A stretch of 64,000 bases of DNA, from assembly GCF_010499245.1 (NCBI RefSeq), contig NZ_JAAGOW010000001.1, positions 3,534,001 to 3,598,000 of the forward strand, written 5' to 3'. Shown piece after piece: positions 25,301 through 32,477 of this stretch. A program made the translations under genes and the position numbers. Position 1 is the first letter of the stretch, and the number at the start of each line of letters is the position of its first letter. Below the pieces are notes generated by a model. The model had not been told where the DNA came from. It ran no database searches and was given only the letters and a program-made list of their open reading frames with translations. The stretch is from Variovorax sp. WS11 (GTDB taxonomy: Bacteria > Pseudomonadota > Gammaproteobacteria > Burkholderiales > Burkholderiaceae_C).

Positions 25301-27154
25301 CGAGGCCGCGGGGCGGTCGCAATGGTTGTCCGGCCCGCGGTGGCACAGGACCTTCGGCACGCGGTGGATCTGCTTGGCCAGATCGCTGACCCGCAGGTGG
25401 AGGTCCCATTCGATGGCCGCGCCCGCGGCCGGGTCGATGCCGCCCGCGGCCAGCACGAGCTCGCGCCGCAGCAGCGTCAGGCGGCCGAAGTAGTTGAAGG
25501 CGTAGAGGAGGTCGGGCGACCAGCCCGGCTTGAAGAAGGGCGCCGTGCGGGCGTGCGCGCCGTCCTGCAGGTCTTCGTCGCTGTAGAGGATGTCCGCGTC
25601 GGGCAGGCGGTCCAGCACGGCGGCCAGCTCGTTGAGCGCGTGCGGCGCCAGCAGGTCGCCGCCGTCGACGACGGCGACGAAGCGCCCCCGCGCGGCTTCC
25701 AGCCCGGCCTGCAGGCAGGAGGCCCGGCCATGGTCGCACGCGTGGGCGATCGTGATGCGCGGGTCCGTCCGCGCCCATCGATCGATGCGCGCGACCCGTT
25801 CGCCATGCAGCGTCCGGGACCGGCACAGCACGATCTCCCAGGCGCCGTGCGGCTGGCGCTGGATCGACCCCAGCGTTCGCGACAGGGTCTCCTCGGTCGC
25901 GTGGATCAGGAAGCTCACCAGAGGCCGATCGCTCGCCGGCAGTTCCACCGCGTCGGAGCGGGTCTCGCTGTCGCTGATCCAGCGCGCATAGGGGCTGCAG
26001 GGCGCGGGCAGGGCCGAAGTCGCCAGGCTCGCGGGGGCCGGCTGGAGGACGCGGGCTCGGCCGCTCGCGGCACTTCTCTCGCGAAGGAAGCGCAGGCGCT
26101 GCGGCAGGCGCGTGGGCGTCAGCAGCCACCAGGCCGCCTTCAACGCGCGTCGCGCATGCCGGCGCGGGGCGGCAGGCAGCAGGGCCGCGGCCCTGCGCAA
26201 TGGCGCGGTCGCGCGCCAGGAGGTGGAGCCCAGCACGGCCCGAACCTGGTGATCCGCCGCCGCCGCGCGTTGCCGGGCATCGAGCAGCATGCCGTCCCTG
26301 GTTCGGATCGCCCCGCGCAGCTCGCCCGCCAGCGCACGCGCCCGGCGGTCCGCCTCCCGCGCCTGCTGCTCCGAGCCGGCGCGCCGGTCTTCCGCCGTTT
26401 CGGCAGCTTGGCGTGCCTGGGCCAGCTGCGCGTCGACGCCCCCCTGCGCAGCTTGCGCACGCACGAGCGCCGCGGGCACGAAGTCGTCGAAGACGCACGG
26501 CGGGTACTCGAAGGCCTTGGCCAGCTCGGCATGCTCCTGGGCGACGTAGTAGCGGTTGAGGCCGTCGGCATAGCAATGCGTGTAGCCCGCTTCGCGCAGC
26601 ACGGGCTCCCAGGCCGCGTGGCTCTCGATGCGCGAGAGCGGGCGCGTCGCCTCGACGACGACGACCCAGGGCCGATGGCGCTGCCAGTCGTTCCCGGCGA
26701 GCACGGCCTGCTCGAATCCCTCGACATCGACCTTCAGGAAATGCACCGGCTGGCCGGCCGGCACCTGATCCCGCCAGAGGGCCTGCAGGGTCGTGAGCTC
26801 GACCTCTTCCTCTTGCACCGTCCATCCCGCCGCCCGGTGGTCCTCGGCGATCTCCGCGACGGCTGTCGACAGCCCCGTGTCCTCGACGAAGCGCATGCGG
26901 ACGCGGCCGCAGTGGTCGCCGACGGCCACCCGAAGGTTGACGTCGAGCGGCCGCCGCTCGACGAGCTGCGCGTGGTAGTGCGCATTGGGCTCGACGTTGA
27001 TGCCGCGCCAGCCGCGCTGGCTGAAGGCCAGCGTCACCGAATCCAGTTCGGGCGACCAGGCGCCGACGTCGATGAAGAAGCCGTCGCGAACGTGGCCCAG
27101 CGCGCGCCAGAGCATCACGTCTTCGAAATTCTGGGCGTAGGAGACAAAGGGCAT
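22355..27154 (-). CDS. multidomain FkbM methyltransferase/glycosyltransferase fusion
   Basis: 1599 residues. Order: FkbM-type SAM methyltransferase (5-205, DVGAWSPE from 29); coiled coil (235-300) ending in the linker motif GSTSWRATAPLRR; a GT-A family 2 glycosyltransferase (411-605, metal motif DED at 527-529); a second GT2 (660-885, FLNNDIEV with Asp751, GGFDE); an alpha-helical region with repeated FPDAL/YPDAL units (1005 and 1125); and a C-terminal GT-B family 4 domain (1232-1590, EX7E motif Glu1478-Glu1486). No signal peptide or membrane helix is seen. Such fusions build and cap surface glycans or glycosylate surface proteins. It stands alone, without polymerase or flippase. The acceptor is unknown. 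Confidence 0.88.
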   Translation of the reverse strand: MPFVSYAQNFEDVMLWRALGHVRDGFFIDVGAWSPELDSVTLAFSQRGWRGINVEPNAHYHAQLVERRPLDVNLRVAVGDHCGRVRMRFVEDTGLSTAVAEIAEDHRAAGWTVQEEEVELTTLQALWRDQVPAGQPVHFLKVDVEGFEQAVLAGNDWQRHRPWVVVVEATRPLSRIESHAAWEPVLREAGYTHCYADGLNRYYVAQEHAELAKAFEYPPCVFDDFVPAALVRAQAAQGGVDAQLAQARQAAETAEDRRAGSEQQAREADRRARALAGELRGAIRTRDGMLLDARQRAAAADHQVRAVLGSTSWRATAPLRRAAALLPAAPRRHARRALKAAWWLLTPTRLPQRLRFLRERSAASGRARVLQPAPASLATSALPAPCSPYARWISDSETRSDAVELPASDRPLVSFLIHATEETLSRTLGSIQRQPHGAWEIVLCRSRTLHGERVARIDRWARTDPRITIAHACDHGRASCLQAGLEAARGRFVAVVDGGDLLAPHALNELAAVLDRLPDADILYSDEDLQDGAHARTAPFFKPGWSPDLLYAFNYFGRLTLLRRELVLAAGGIDPAAGAAIEWDLHLRVSDLAKQIHRVPKVLCHRGPDNHCDRPAASTQAAADHRVTIAKYWRRHGFEAVAETQADGTQRAMWPLEHMPLVSIVIPTRDKSQLLRMCIDGLLTGTDYARKEIVIVDTGSVEAETLAYYGELAAFAEVRIVRFEKPFNYSAACNYGASCARGELLLFLNNDIEVVARDWLREMVRFAQRPGVGVVGAKLVFPSLELQHAGVGIGPHLCALMYRSGGGQPWGVYGSPDHPRNWLAIMGACQMVRRDAFERVGGFDESYLIAMSDVALCLRIWRAGLRIAYAAHAPLIHHEGATRGNTNPAEDMRRMADDIRALGIDEDPYLHPELDGSLAIPALRIDGARGARQVLQGHIEEQGSFPLLAAELDLCDDGACLEAAGLPRESVLWAPQAAHRVHDKWSAARWCLDLLRTRADLRLRFPDALSGGAEGGFARWLMDEGRVRFGLPEGFAEAVRLLFSEDIAAAARQLFLFREDVRAQMPHGLTPAGRHDLFRWFMQHGRRETRLRLEEVWWLFWQAAENPAQELMSAYRFAPTWQRLYPDALTVFGRQAFAAWFAATYRAKGDWTDPARWPLALAPASQLRLAYHAREHWRSRHPAALHDRDQALALIEWLQSDESLQAPEVRAWCSTLDKAAVATALVTPGANVIGHFCYPSGLRVSVEAVAEGLRRVGVETSLRDLRTDPKDDPHRLQFDGLEEHDITVLHTQPEPYFRDIYRRADLAERPRRGSYRIAYWYWEFDSIPEAWLAPATRIDEVWTATEFVAKGLRERLSIPVRTLFPGVELGRYSRRDREYFGIERGKFSFLFTFHMMSVMERKNPLGLIRAFKQAFRANEDVQLVLKTSFGDRHPAQMQALREAAAGANIKVIDAVYSPDEVLSLMDACDAYVSLHRSEGLGLTLAEAMLMGKPVIATEFSGNLDFMDGNNSLLVPCKRVKLGRAIPPYDADSEWAEPSIEHAARLMRRVYEDPTWAGEIARRGKKDAQAKLSLEAAGQRIAQRLAEIKAQWRGASVVAG

Positions 27155-27226
27155 GAGGGAGAGGGGTGAACGAGGGGGCCCGGCGCTTCGATGGCGGCGC
27201 CGGGCAGGACGGGCCTGGCGCCGGCG

Positions 27227-28210
27227 CTAGCGCGCGATGCCGATCGTCGCGGTCCCGGTGTAGCCGGCCGACACGCTGCCGCTCATGGCGGGCGTCATCG
27301 CGGCGAGCTGTGCCGCGGTGTTGTCGCTGAACACGTTGTCGGTCGTCAGCGAGACGTTGGCGAAGTTGTTCACGCTCGAGGTGTAGCCGGTGGCGTAGGG
27401 GTAGACCGCGCTGCACGCGGCGCTGGGCAGCGCCAGCTGCGAGGTCAGCACCGCGTTGCGGCCGGTGGTGGCCGCGGCCTGGCTCGCGAACACCTCGAAG
27501 TGGATGTGCGGCCAGCGGCCCGAATAGCAGCCGGGGAAGATGGTGGTGAAGGTGACCTGGCCGTTGGCGTCGGTCACCTGCACGCCGCGCAGGTAGCTTT
27601 CGGCCGCGGCCGTGTACAGCGAGTAGTTGCCGTCGCGGTCGCAGTGCCACAGGTAGATCGCATAGCCCGACAGCGGCGCGCAGCTCGAATTGGTGTTGAC
27701 CAGCGTGAGCGTCAGCGTGGTCAGCACGCCCTGCGCCTGCGTCGTCGAGCTGATGAAGCTGCTGCGGATGTCGCTGCGCACGATGCCGCTGGCGGTGAGC
27801 ACGTCGGAGGTCGCGCCGGACGACGTGTTGGTGCCGTCGGCCGGGTAGGGGCCCGCGGTCTCGCCGGCCACGGCGGTGCAGCTGCTGCTCGATGTGCTGG
27901 TGGTCGTCGTCGTGCTCGTGGAGCCGCTCGAGCTGGAGGTGCTGGCCGTGGTCGCGGCGGCGGTGGTGCTTGCGGCGGTGGTGGTCGCCGCGCTGGTCAG
28001 GCTGCCGCCGCCCGAGCCCCCGCCGCCGCAGCCGGCCAGGGTGAGCGCCGAGCCGGCCGCCGAGGCGCCCAGCCAGGCCAGCGCCTTGCGGCGCTGAAGC
28101 AGTTGCGCGGCGATCAGGGGAAGGTCGTCGGCCAGGTGGTGGCCGTGCGCCGGTTCGCGGAGTGCGCTGTTGTGGTGTTCGCGCTTGGGGGGGAAGTCGT
28201 GGACTGACAC
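27227..28210 (-). CDS. Tat-type lipoprotein intradiol ring-cleavage dioxygenase
   Basis: 327 residues. The leader has a twin arginine (Arg40-Arg41 in QRRKALAWLG) and a lipobox LAGC with Cys61, so the folded enzyme is probably exported by Tat and lipid-anchored. A Gly run and a Ser/Thr-rich tether (about 62-110) come next. The catalytic beta-sandwich has the Fe(III) ligands Tyr196 (RDGNYSLY), Tyr229 (FPGCYSG), His235 and His237 (WPHIHF). It starts at GTG 28210 with GGAG upstream. Intradiol enzymes cleave catechols between the hydroxyls; exported ones are a recognised but little-studied group. The substrate is unknown, and it is not part of the tph cluster 7 kb away. Confidence 0.85.
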   Translation of the reverse strand: MSVHDFPPKREHHNSALREPAHGHHLADDLPLIAAQLLQRRKALAWLGASAAGSALTLAGCGGGGSGGGSLTSAATTTAASTTAAATTASTSSSSGSTSTTTTTSTSSSSCTAVAGETAGPYPADGTNTSSGATSDVLTASGIVRSDIRSSFISSTTQAQGVLTTLTLTLVNTNSSCAPLSGYAIYLWHCDRDGNYSLYTAAAESYLRGVQVTDANGQVTFTTIFPGCYSGRWPHIHFEVFASQAAATTGRNAVLTSQLALPSAACSAVYPYATGYTSSVNNFANVSLTTDNVFSDNTAAQLAAMTPAMSGSVSAGYTGTATIGIAR

Positions 28211-28318
28211 TGTGGCTCCGTTTGTGAGGTGGAGCCCCGAGCTTCGAGCCGCGATGTTGCCGACGGATTTCGCCGCTTTGCGGCTTTGTTGCGACGTGGG
28301 CGGCCAGGGCCTGGCTGG

Positions 28319-29068
28319 TCAGCCGCGCGTGACGGCGGGCACGAACATGTAGCCCTCGTTGCGCACTGTGCGGATCAGGTCCGCGCGCGCTTCGCCGAAG
28401 CTGAGCTTGCGCCGCAGGCGGCTGACCTGGACATCGATCGCCCGGTCGTAGGAGTCGCTGTCGGTGCCGAGCGCGTAGTCCATCAGCTGCTCGCGCTGCA
28501 GCACTCGCCGCGGATGCTGGGTGAAGGCGCGCAGCAGGCGGAACTCGCCGTCCGACAGGCCGACGACCGCGTTCGCCGGGTCGTACAGCACCCGCTCGGT
28601 CAGGTCGATGCGCCAGCCGGCGAAGTGCAGCGTGTCGCTGGCCTCGCCGGCAGGGGCGGGGGCGACAGCAGGCGCGGGCGGTGCGGTGGCCGGCGGCGCC
28701 GAAGCGCGGCGCAGCACGGTGCGGATGCGCGCCAGCAGCTCCCGCGGATTGCAGGGCTTGGCCAGGTAGTCCTCGGCGCCGATCTCCAGGCCCACGATGC
28801 GGTCGATGTCGGTGCCCACCGCCGACAGCATGATGACCGGTGGCCCGCCGATCCTCTGCAGTTCCCGCAGGGCGGAGAGGCCGTCCTCGCCCGGCATCAT
28901 CACGTCGAGCACGATCAGCGCGTAGGTGTTCTGCGCCAGCTTGCTGCGCATCTCGGGGACGTCCCCGGCGGTGTCGACCTGGTAGCCGTGTTTTTCCAGG
29001 AAGGAGGACACCAGGCCGCGGATGCCGGCGTCATCGTCGACGATGAGGATGCGGGTGCTGAGATTCAC
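28319..29068 (-). CDS. OmpR-family response regulator
   Basis: 249 residues. The receiver domain (1-120) has the acidic pocket Asp11-13, phospho-acceptor Asp55 (LDVMMPGEDG) and the LAKP lysine loop. A Pro/Ala-rich linker (about 124-142) joins the winged-helix DNA-binding domain (about 150-245, QLMDYALGTDSDSYDRAIDVQVSRLRRKL). It starts at GTG 29068, since no ATG lies upstream before non-coding sequence. It is transcribed away from the histidine kinase gene rather than with it, which is atypical for OmpR pairs. Confidence 0.9.
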   Translation of the reverse strand: MNLSTRILIVDDDAGIRGLVSSFLEKHGYQVDTAGDVPEMRSKLAQNTYALIVLDVMMPGEDGLSALRELQRIGGPPVIMLSAVGTDIDRIVGLEIGAEDYLAKPCNPRELLARIRTVLRRASAPPATAPPAPAVAPAPAGEASDTLHFAGWRIDLTERVLYDPANAVVGLSDGEFRLLRAFTQHPRRVLQREQLMDYALGTDSDSYDRAIDVQVSRLRRKLSFGEARADLIRTVRNEGYMFVPAVTRG

Positions 29069-29233
29069 GGTCGGGCAGGGTGGAGGACAGCCGCTATTGT
29101 CGGTGCTCGCGCGGGGGCGCCCGACCGGCCGTTGCAATGAAGCGCAACACGTTGAAATTTCCGGGCAAGGCGGCGCGCCCACACTGCGAGGCCCATGCGT
29201 GACATCCCCCTGCGTCCATGCCAGCATCGGCGC

Positions 29234-31489
29234 ATGAACATGACAGGTGCAGGCGCCGCTCGCCGCTGGTCCGGTCCCCCGCTCGCCCTTCAGATCATGG
29301 GGCTGCTGCTGGGCGGGCTGGTGATCGCGCAACTCGTGACGCTGGGATTGACGATGCTGCTGCCGCCGGAGCCGCAGCGTCAATGGGAGCTCCATGACAT
29401 CGCCCGCGTGCTGGCCGGGAACGGCCCGGAGGTGCGCGGCACGCGAAGCCTGCAGCGCGAGCTGCAGGCCGGCCCGCCGGAGCCCACCGGTCCCGGCTGG
29501 CTGACCTCCGAACGCTCCCGCCACGAGCTGGCGCAGCTGCTGGGGCGCAGCGAATCCGAGGTGCGGCTCTACTTCTACACGCCGCTGCCCTTTGCCGGTA
29601 CTGCGCGTGCGTCGCCGCGCGCGCAGGGCGACCTGCCCGAAGCGCCGGCGCCCCGGCGCGAGTTCGCGCAGGCGCTGGGCGACTTTCGCGGGGGCTTCAT
29701 GCTGGCGGACTTCCAGGTCGCCCAGGCGGGCCGGGGGCCTGGTGGGTCGGGCGGCCGGGCGGTGGCGGCTTCGGTCGGGGGCGGGGGCATGTCGCCTTTC
29801 GGCGGCCGTTCGGCGGACCGGGGAGGTGGCGGTGCGCCGATGCCGGTACCACCGCCGCGCCTTCGCGCGCGGCAGGCGATGGGGCTCGCAGGCCGGGCCG
29901 ACGGATGCGGCACGGGCGGGGCTGCACCTGCAACGACACCCGCGCCCGCGCCTGGGTCTGGGTCTGCACCCGCACCTGGATCCGCGCCGGCGCCTGGGTC
30001 CGGGCCTGCACCTGCACCCGGGTTCGCGGCGGACGCGCCAGCGGGGGCACGAGCGCCAGATGCGCCGGTCGCAGGGGCCGCTCCCCAGGGCGTTCCCGCG
30101 CCGGGCCCGGCACCGGGGGGCACTGCGCCCTCCGTGGGCGCGCCGCCGCCATCTCCGGGTGGCGACCGGGCTGCTGCCCCGCCATCCGGCGAGCGGCCCA
30201 CGATGTCGCCGCCGCCGGGACCTGCGCCTTCAGGGCTGGGCAGCGTGTCGCCGCGGGCGCCTGCCGTCCTGCCTCCGACACCGCCAGCGCCGCGCGCGGC
30301 CCGGTCCGTGGCTGCCAACACGCCGGAACCGGCAGTTCGCGAGAGCGCGACGCCGGCCGCGCCCGCCGCGACCGTTCCTCCTGCCGCCGTTGCTCCGCCC
30401 GCGCCATCGACCCCTGCCGCCCTGCCGCGCGTCCCGGCGGTGCGGCCCGTCGAGCGGCCCTTGGCCGAGGAGAAGGGCATGGCCGTCACCCCGCCGCCGC
30501 GCGGCCTGTTCGGGCTGGCGCCGGCACCCTTCGTCGAGGGCGACTTCATCGCCGCGATGTGGGTCGGCGACGGCAACTGGGCCACGGTTCAGCCCGTGCC
30601 CGAGCCCTTCCCGAACGCCTGGCAGCGCCGCGTGCTGCTGTGGTTCCTGATCGCCGCGGCCGTGGTCGTGCCCGCGGGCTGGCTGTTCTCGCGCCGGCTG
30701 GTGAGGCCGATCGCCGGCTTCGCGCGCGCGGCCGAGCGCCTCGGCCGCGAGCCGGCAGCGCCGGTGCTCGCGCTGCGGGGCCCGGCGGAGATCGGCCGTG
30801 CGGCGCAGGCCTTCAACCTCATGCAGAGCCGGCTGAGCAGCTTCGTCGCCGACCGCACCGCGATGATCGGCGCCATCAGCCACGACCTGCGCACGCCGCT
30901 CACGCGCATGCGCTTCCGCATCGAGGACGTGCCCGACGACGTGCGCGCCGGCATGCTGCAGGACGTGGAGGAGATGGAGCGGATGATCAGCTCGGTGCTG
31001 GCCTTCACCCGCGATGCCTCGGAGCCGGGGTCGCGCGAGCGCCTGGACCTCTCCACCCTGCTCAAGGACGTGGTCGACGACGCGACCTTCGTCGGCAAGA
31101 ACGTGCGCCTGGAGCGCAGCGAGGAAGCCGCGGTCGATGTCGATGCGATCGGCGTGCGCCGGCTGCTCGACAACCTGATCGAGAACGCGGTGAAGTATGG
31201 CGAGCAGGCGCGCGTGCGGCTCTTCGTCGACGAGCAGAACGCGGTGGCCGGGTCAGCGACAGCGGCCCCGGACTGCCGGAGGTCGAGCTGGAAGCGGGTC
31301 TTCGAGCCCCTTCTGCGCGCGCGCCGCTGCGCGGGGCCTCGGGCGCAGGGCAGCGGACTGGGCCTGGCGGTGTGCCGCTCGATCGCGCGCGCGCATGGGG
31401 GGGGCGAGGTGCAGCTCAAGCGCGGGCAGCGCGGGGCTGGTGGCGCAGGTGCGGCTTCCTCTGGCCTACACCTGAGGGGCTGTGAATAA
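29234..31489 (+). CDS. sensor histidine kinase with Pro/Ala-rich periplasmic insert; frameshifted at 3' end
   Basis: 751-residue open frame. TM1 (about 20-40), a periplasmic region holding a roughly 200-residue Pro/Ala/Gly tract (about 205-410, PAPGSGSAPAPGSAPAPGS repeats), TM2 (about 466-486), HAMP, and HisKA with His550 (ISHDLRTPLTRMR). The N-box LLDNLIENAVKYG is intact. Afterwards the conserved G1 box (VSDSGPGLPEVELE) is in another frame, the F/G2 part (GSGLGLAVCRSIARAHGG) is back in the first, and the natural ending (GLVAQVRLPLAYT, stop at 31473-31475) is in the third. At least three indels within about 180 bases are implied. As read, the kinase lacks G1 and would be inactive. Partner of the divergent response regulator. 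Confidence 0.75.
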   Translation: MNMTGAGAARRWSGPPLALQIMGLLLGGLVIAQLVTLGLTMLLPPEPQRQWELHDIARVLAGNGPEVRGTRSLQRELQAGPPEPTGPGWLTSERSRHELAQLLGRSESEVRLYFYTPLPFAGTARASPRAQGDLPEAPAPRREFAQALGDFRGGFMLADFQVAQAGRGPGGSGGRAVAASVGGGGMSPFGGRSADRGGGGAPMPVPPPRLRARQAMGLAGRADGCGTGGAAPATTPAPAPGSGSAPAPGSAPAPGSGPAPAPGFAADAPAGARAPDAPVAGAAPQGVPAPGPAPGGTAPSVGAPPPSPGGDRAAAPPSGERPTMSPPPGPAPSGLGSVSPRAPAVLPPTPPAPRAARSVAANTPEPAVRESATPAAPAATVPPAAVAPPAPSTPAALPRVPAVRPVERPLAEEKGMAVTPPPRGLFGLAPAPFVEGDFIAAMWVGDGNWATVQPVPEPFPNAWQRRVLLWFLIAAAVVVPAGWLFSRRLVRPIAGFARAAERLGREPAAPVLALRGPAEIGRAAQAFNLMQSRLSSFVADRTAMIGAISHDLRTPLTRMRFRIEDVPDDVRAGMLQDVEEMERMISSVLAFTRDASEPGSRERLDLSTLLKDVVDDATFVGKNVRLERSEEAAVDVDAIGVRRLLDNLIENAVKYGEQARVRLFVDEQNAVAGSATAAPDCRRSSWKRVFEPLLRARRCAGPRAQGSGLGLAVCRSIARAHGGGEVQLKRGQRGAGGAGAASSGLHLRGCE

Positions 31490-31635
31490 ATCCGCCACGC
31501 CCGCTCATCCCGCCCAGGCGACCCCACCCTGCCGTTGCAAATGCTCGCCATAGCCCGAGCTACGGCTGCGCTTTGCGCCTTGATTGAGTCCCCTGGACGG
31601 TCTGCTCGGGCGCGCCGGATTTCATTCACAGCCTC
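31474..31635. repeat. fold-back (MITE-like) repeat element
   Basis: The ends are inverted: GGCTGTGAATAAATCCGCC begins at 31478, and the reverse complement of the right end reads GGCTGTGAATGAAATCCGGC. The similarity continues imperfectly along both arms (about 75 bases each) to the centre near 31555, where GCCATAGC faces GCTACGGC. No coding capacity. It abuts the natural stop of the histidine kinase gene and lies next to the HigBA module. I recall similar repeats between genes in related bacteria, but no second copy is in this window. Confidence 0.55.
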
Positions 31636-31723
31636 TGACTTCAGTGAGCAGGCCGGCGGGTTGGCGCAGATGGTCAGTGTGTTCAAGCTTGGGCGTGGTG
31701 AGGCTTGCTGACCTGGCGCGGCC
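31636..31723. other. spacer between repeat element and antitoxin gene
   Basis: 88 bp with no gene or clear signal seen. Together with the repeat element it forms the roughly 230-bp gap between the histidine kinase and the convergent antitoxin gene. Confidence 0.4.
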
Positions 31724-32041
31724 TCACGCCGCTTCCGCGTGCAGCCGCATTCCCAATGCCCGAGCGACCTTGAGGAAGGTGGCAAAGCTTGGGTTGCCGT
31801 TTTCGCCCAAGGCCTTGTAGAGGCTTTCGCGGCTCAGGCCAGTGTCGCGTGCCACCTGGGACATGCCTTTGGCACGGGCGATGTCGCCCAATGCGCGCGC
31901 GATGCCCGCCGCGTCATCTGGCGCCTCGGCGAGCCAGGCGTCGAGGTAGGCGGCCATCTCCTCGGGCGTGCGCAACTGCTCGGCCACATCGTATGGGACG
32001 GTCTTGACCTTCGCGGCGGACTTGGCGGGTGTTCTGGCCAT
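31724..32041 (-). CDS. addiction-module antidote protein (HigA-like antitoxin)
   Basis: 105 residues. The N-terminus (KVKTVPYDVAEQLRTPEEMAAYLDAWL) is the family signature and probably wraps the toxin. The C-terminal HTH (MSQVARDTGLSRESLYKALG then NPSFATFLKVARALGM) binds DNA. It lies 11 bases after the toxin gene in the toxin-first order typical of HigBA. The antitoxin should neutralise the nuclease-like toxin and repress the operon through the palindrome upstream. It is full length, unlike the chimeric relative at 14563-14790. Confidence 0.88.
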   Translation of the reverse strand: MARTPAKSAAKVKTVPYDVAEQLRTPEEMAAYLDAWLAEAPDDAAGIARALGDIARAKGMSQVARDTGLSRESLYKALGENGNPSFATFLKVARALGMRLHAEAA

Positions 32042-32052
32042 GCGGCTTGCTC

Positions 32053-32340
32053 CTAAAGATTCCTGGCAAGCGCGATGGCTGCCTCGATGTCACGTTGCTG
32101 GGTCGATTTGTCGCCACCGGCGAGAAGAATGATCAACTCGCCATCTCTCTCGGTGTAGTAGACACGGTATCCGGGACCGAAATCGATCTTCAACTCGGAC
32201 ACGCCGCCGCTCAGGTAGCGACACTGGCCTGGGTTGCCGTGTGCCAATCGATCCACTCGCACTTGGATCCGAGCGCGGCCTGCGCGGTCCTTGAGAGTGT
32301 TGATCCATTGAAGATAAATCTCGGTGACATGTATGCGCAT
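32053..32340 (-). CDS. RelE/HigB-family toxin (phage Gp49-like)
   Basis: 95 residues: TEIYLQWINTLKDRAGRARIQVRVDRL, then GVSELKIDFGPGYRVYYTERD and GGDKSTQQRDI. This is the compact RelE/ParE fold of ribosome-dependent mRNA interferases. ATG 32340 is chosen because family members start there and because the 18-bp palindrome lies just upstream; the longer frame would run through that palindrome. It forms an operon with the antitoxin directly downstream. Confidence 0.87.
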   Translation of the reverse strand: MRIHVTEIYLQWINTLKDRAGRARIQVRVDRLAHGNPGQCRYLSGGVSELKIDFGPGYRVYYTERDGELIILLAGGDKSTQQRDIEAAIALARNL

Positions 32341-32346
32341 GGGTAG

Positions 32347-32364
32347 TGTATCCCATGGGATACA
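32347..32364. promoter_or_regulatory. 18-bp perfect palindrome, operator of the HigBA module
   Basis: TGTATCCCATGGGATACA is its own reverse complement and ends six bases before the toxin start. Size, perfection and placement fit binding of the HTH antitoxin dimer for autoregulation. pyrC begins about 110 bp away on the other strand. Confidence 0.65.
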
Positions 32365-32477
32365 AATATTGACGGGAAGGCGGGGCATCGTAAGTGCGCC
32401 GCACGGCCTTTCTGAGCAGGCGGCAACAATTGTTCAGACTCGCTGTCTTCTCGGACCCCAATGGGACAATGCACGCC

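Noticed and set aside
22334-27169. 1611-residue open frame opposite the glycosyltransferase fusion
   Set aside because: Antisense shadow; composition is Arg/Gln/His/Ala-rich without any motif, and the other strand encodes four recognisable domains.
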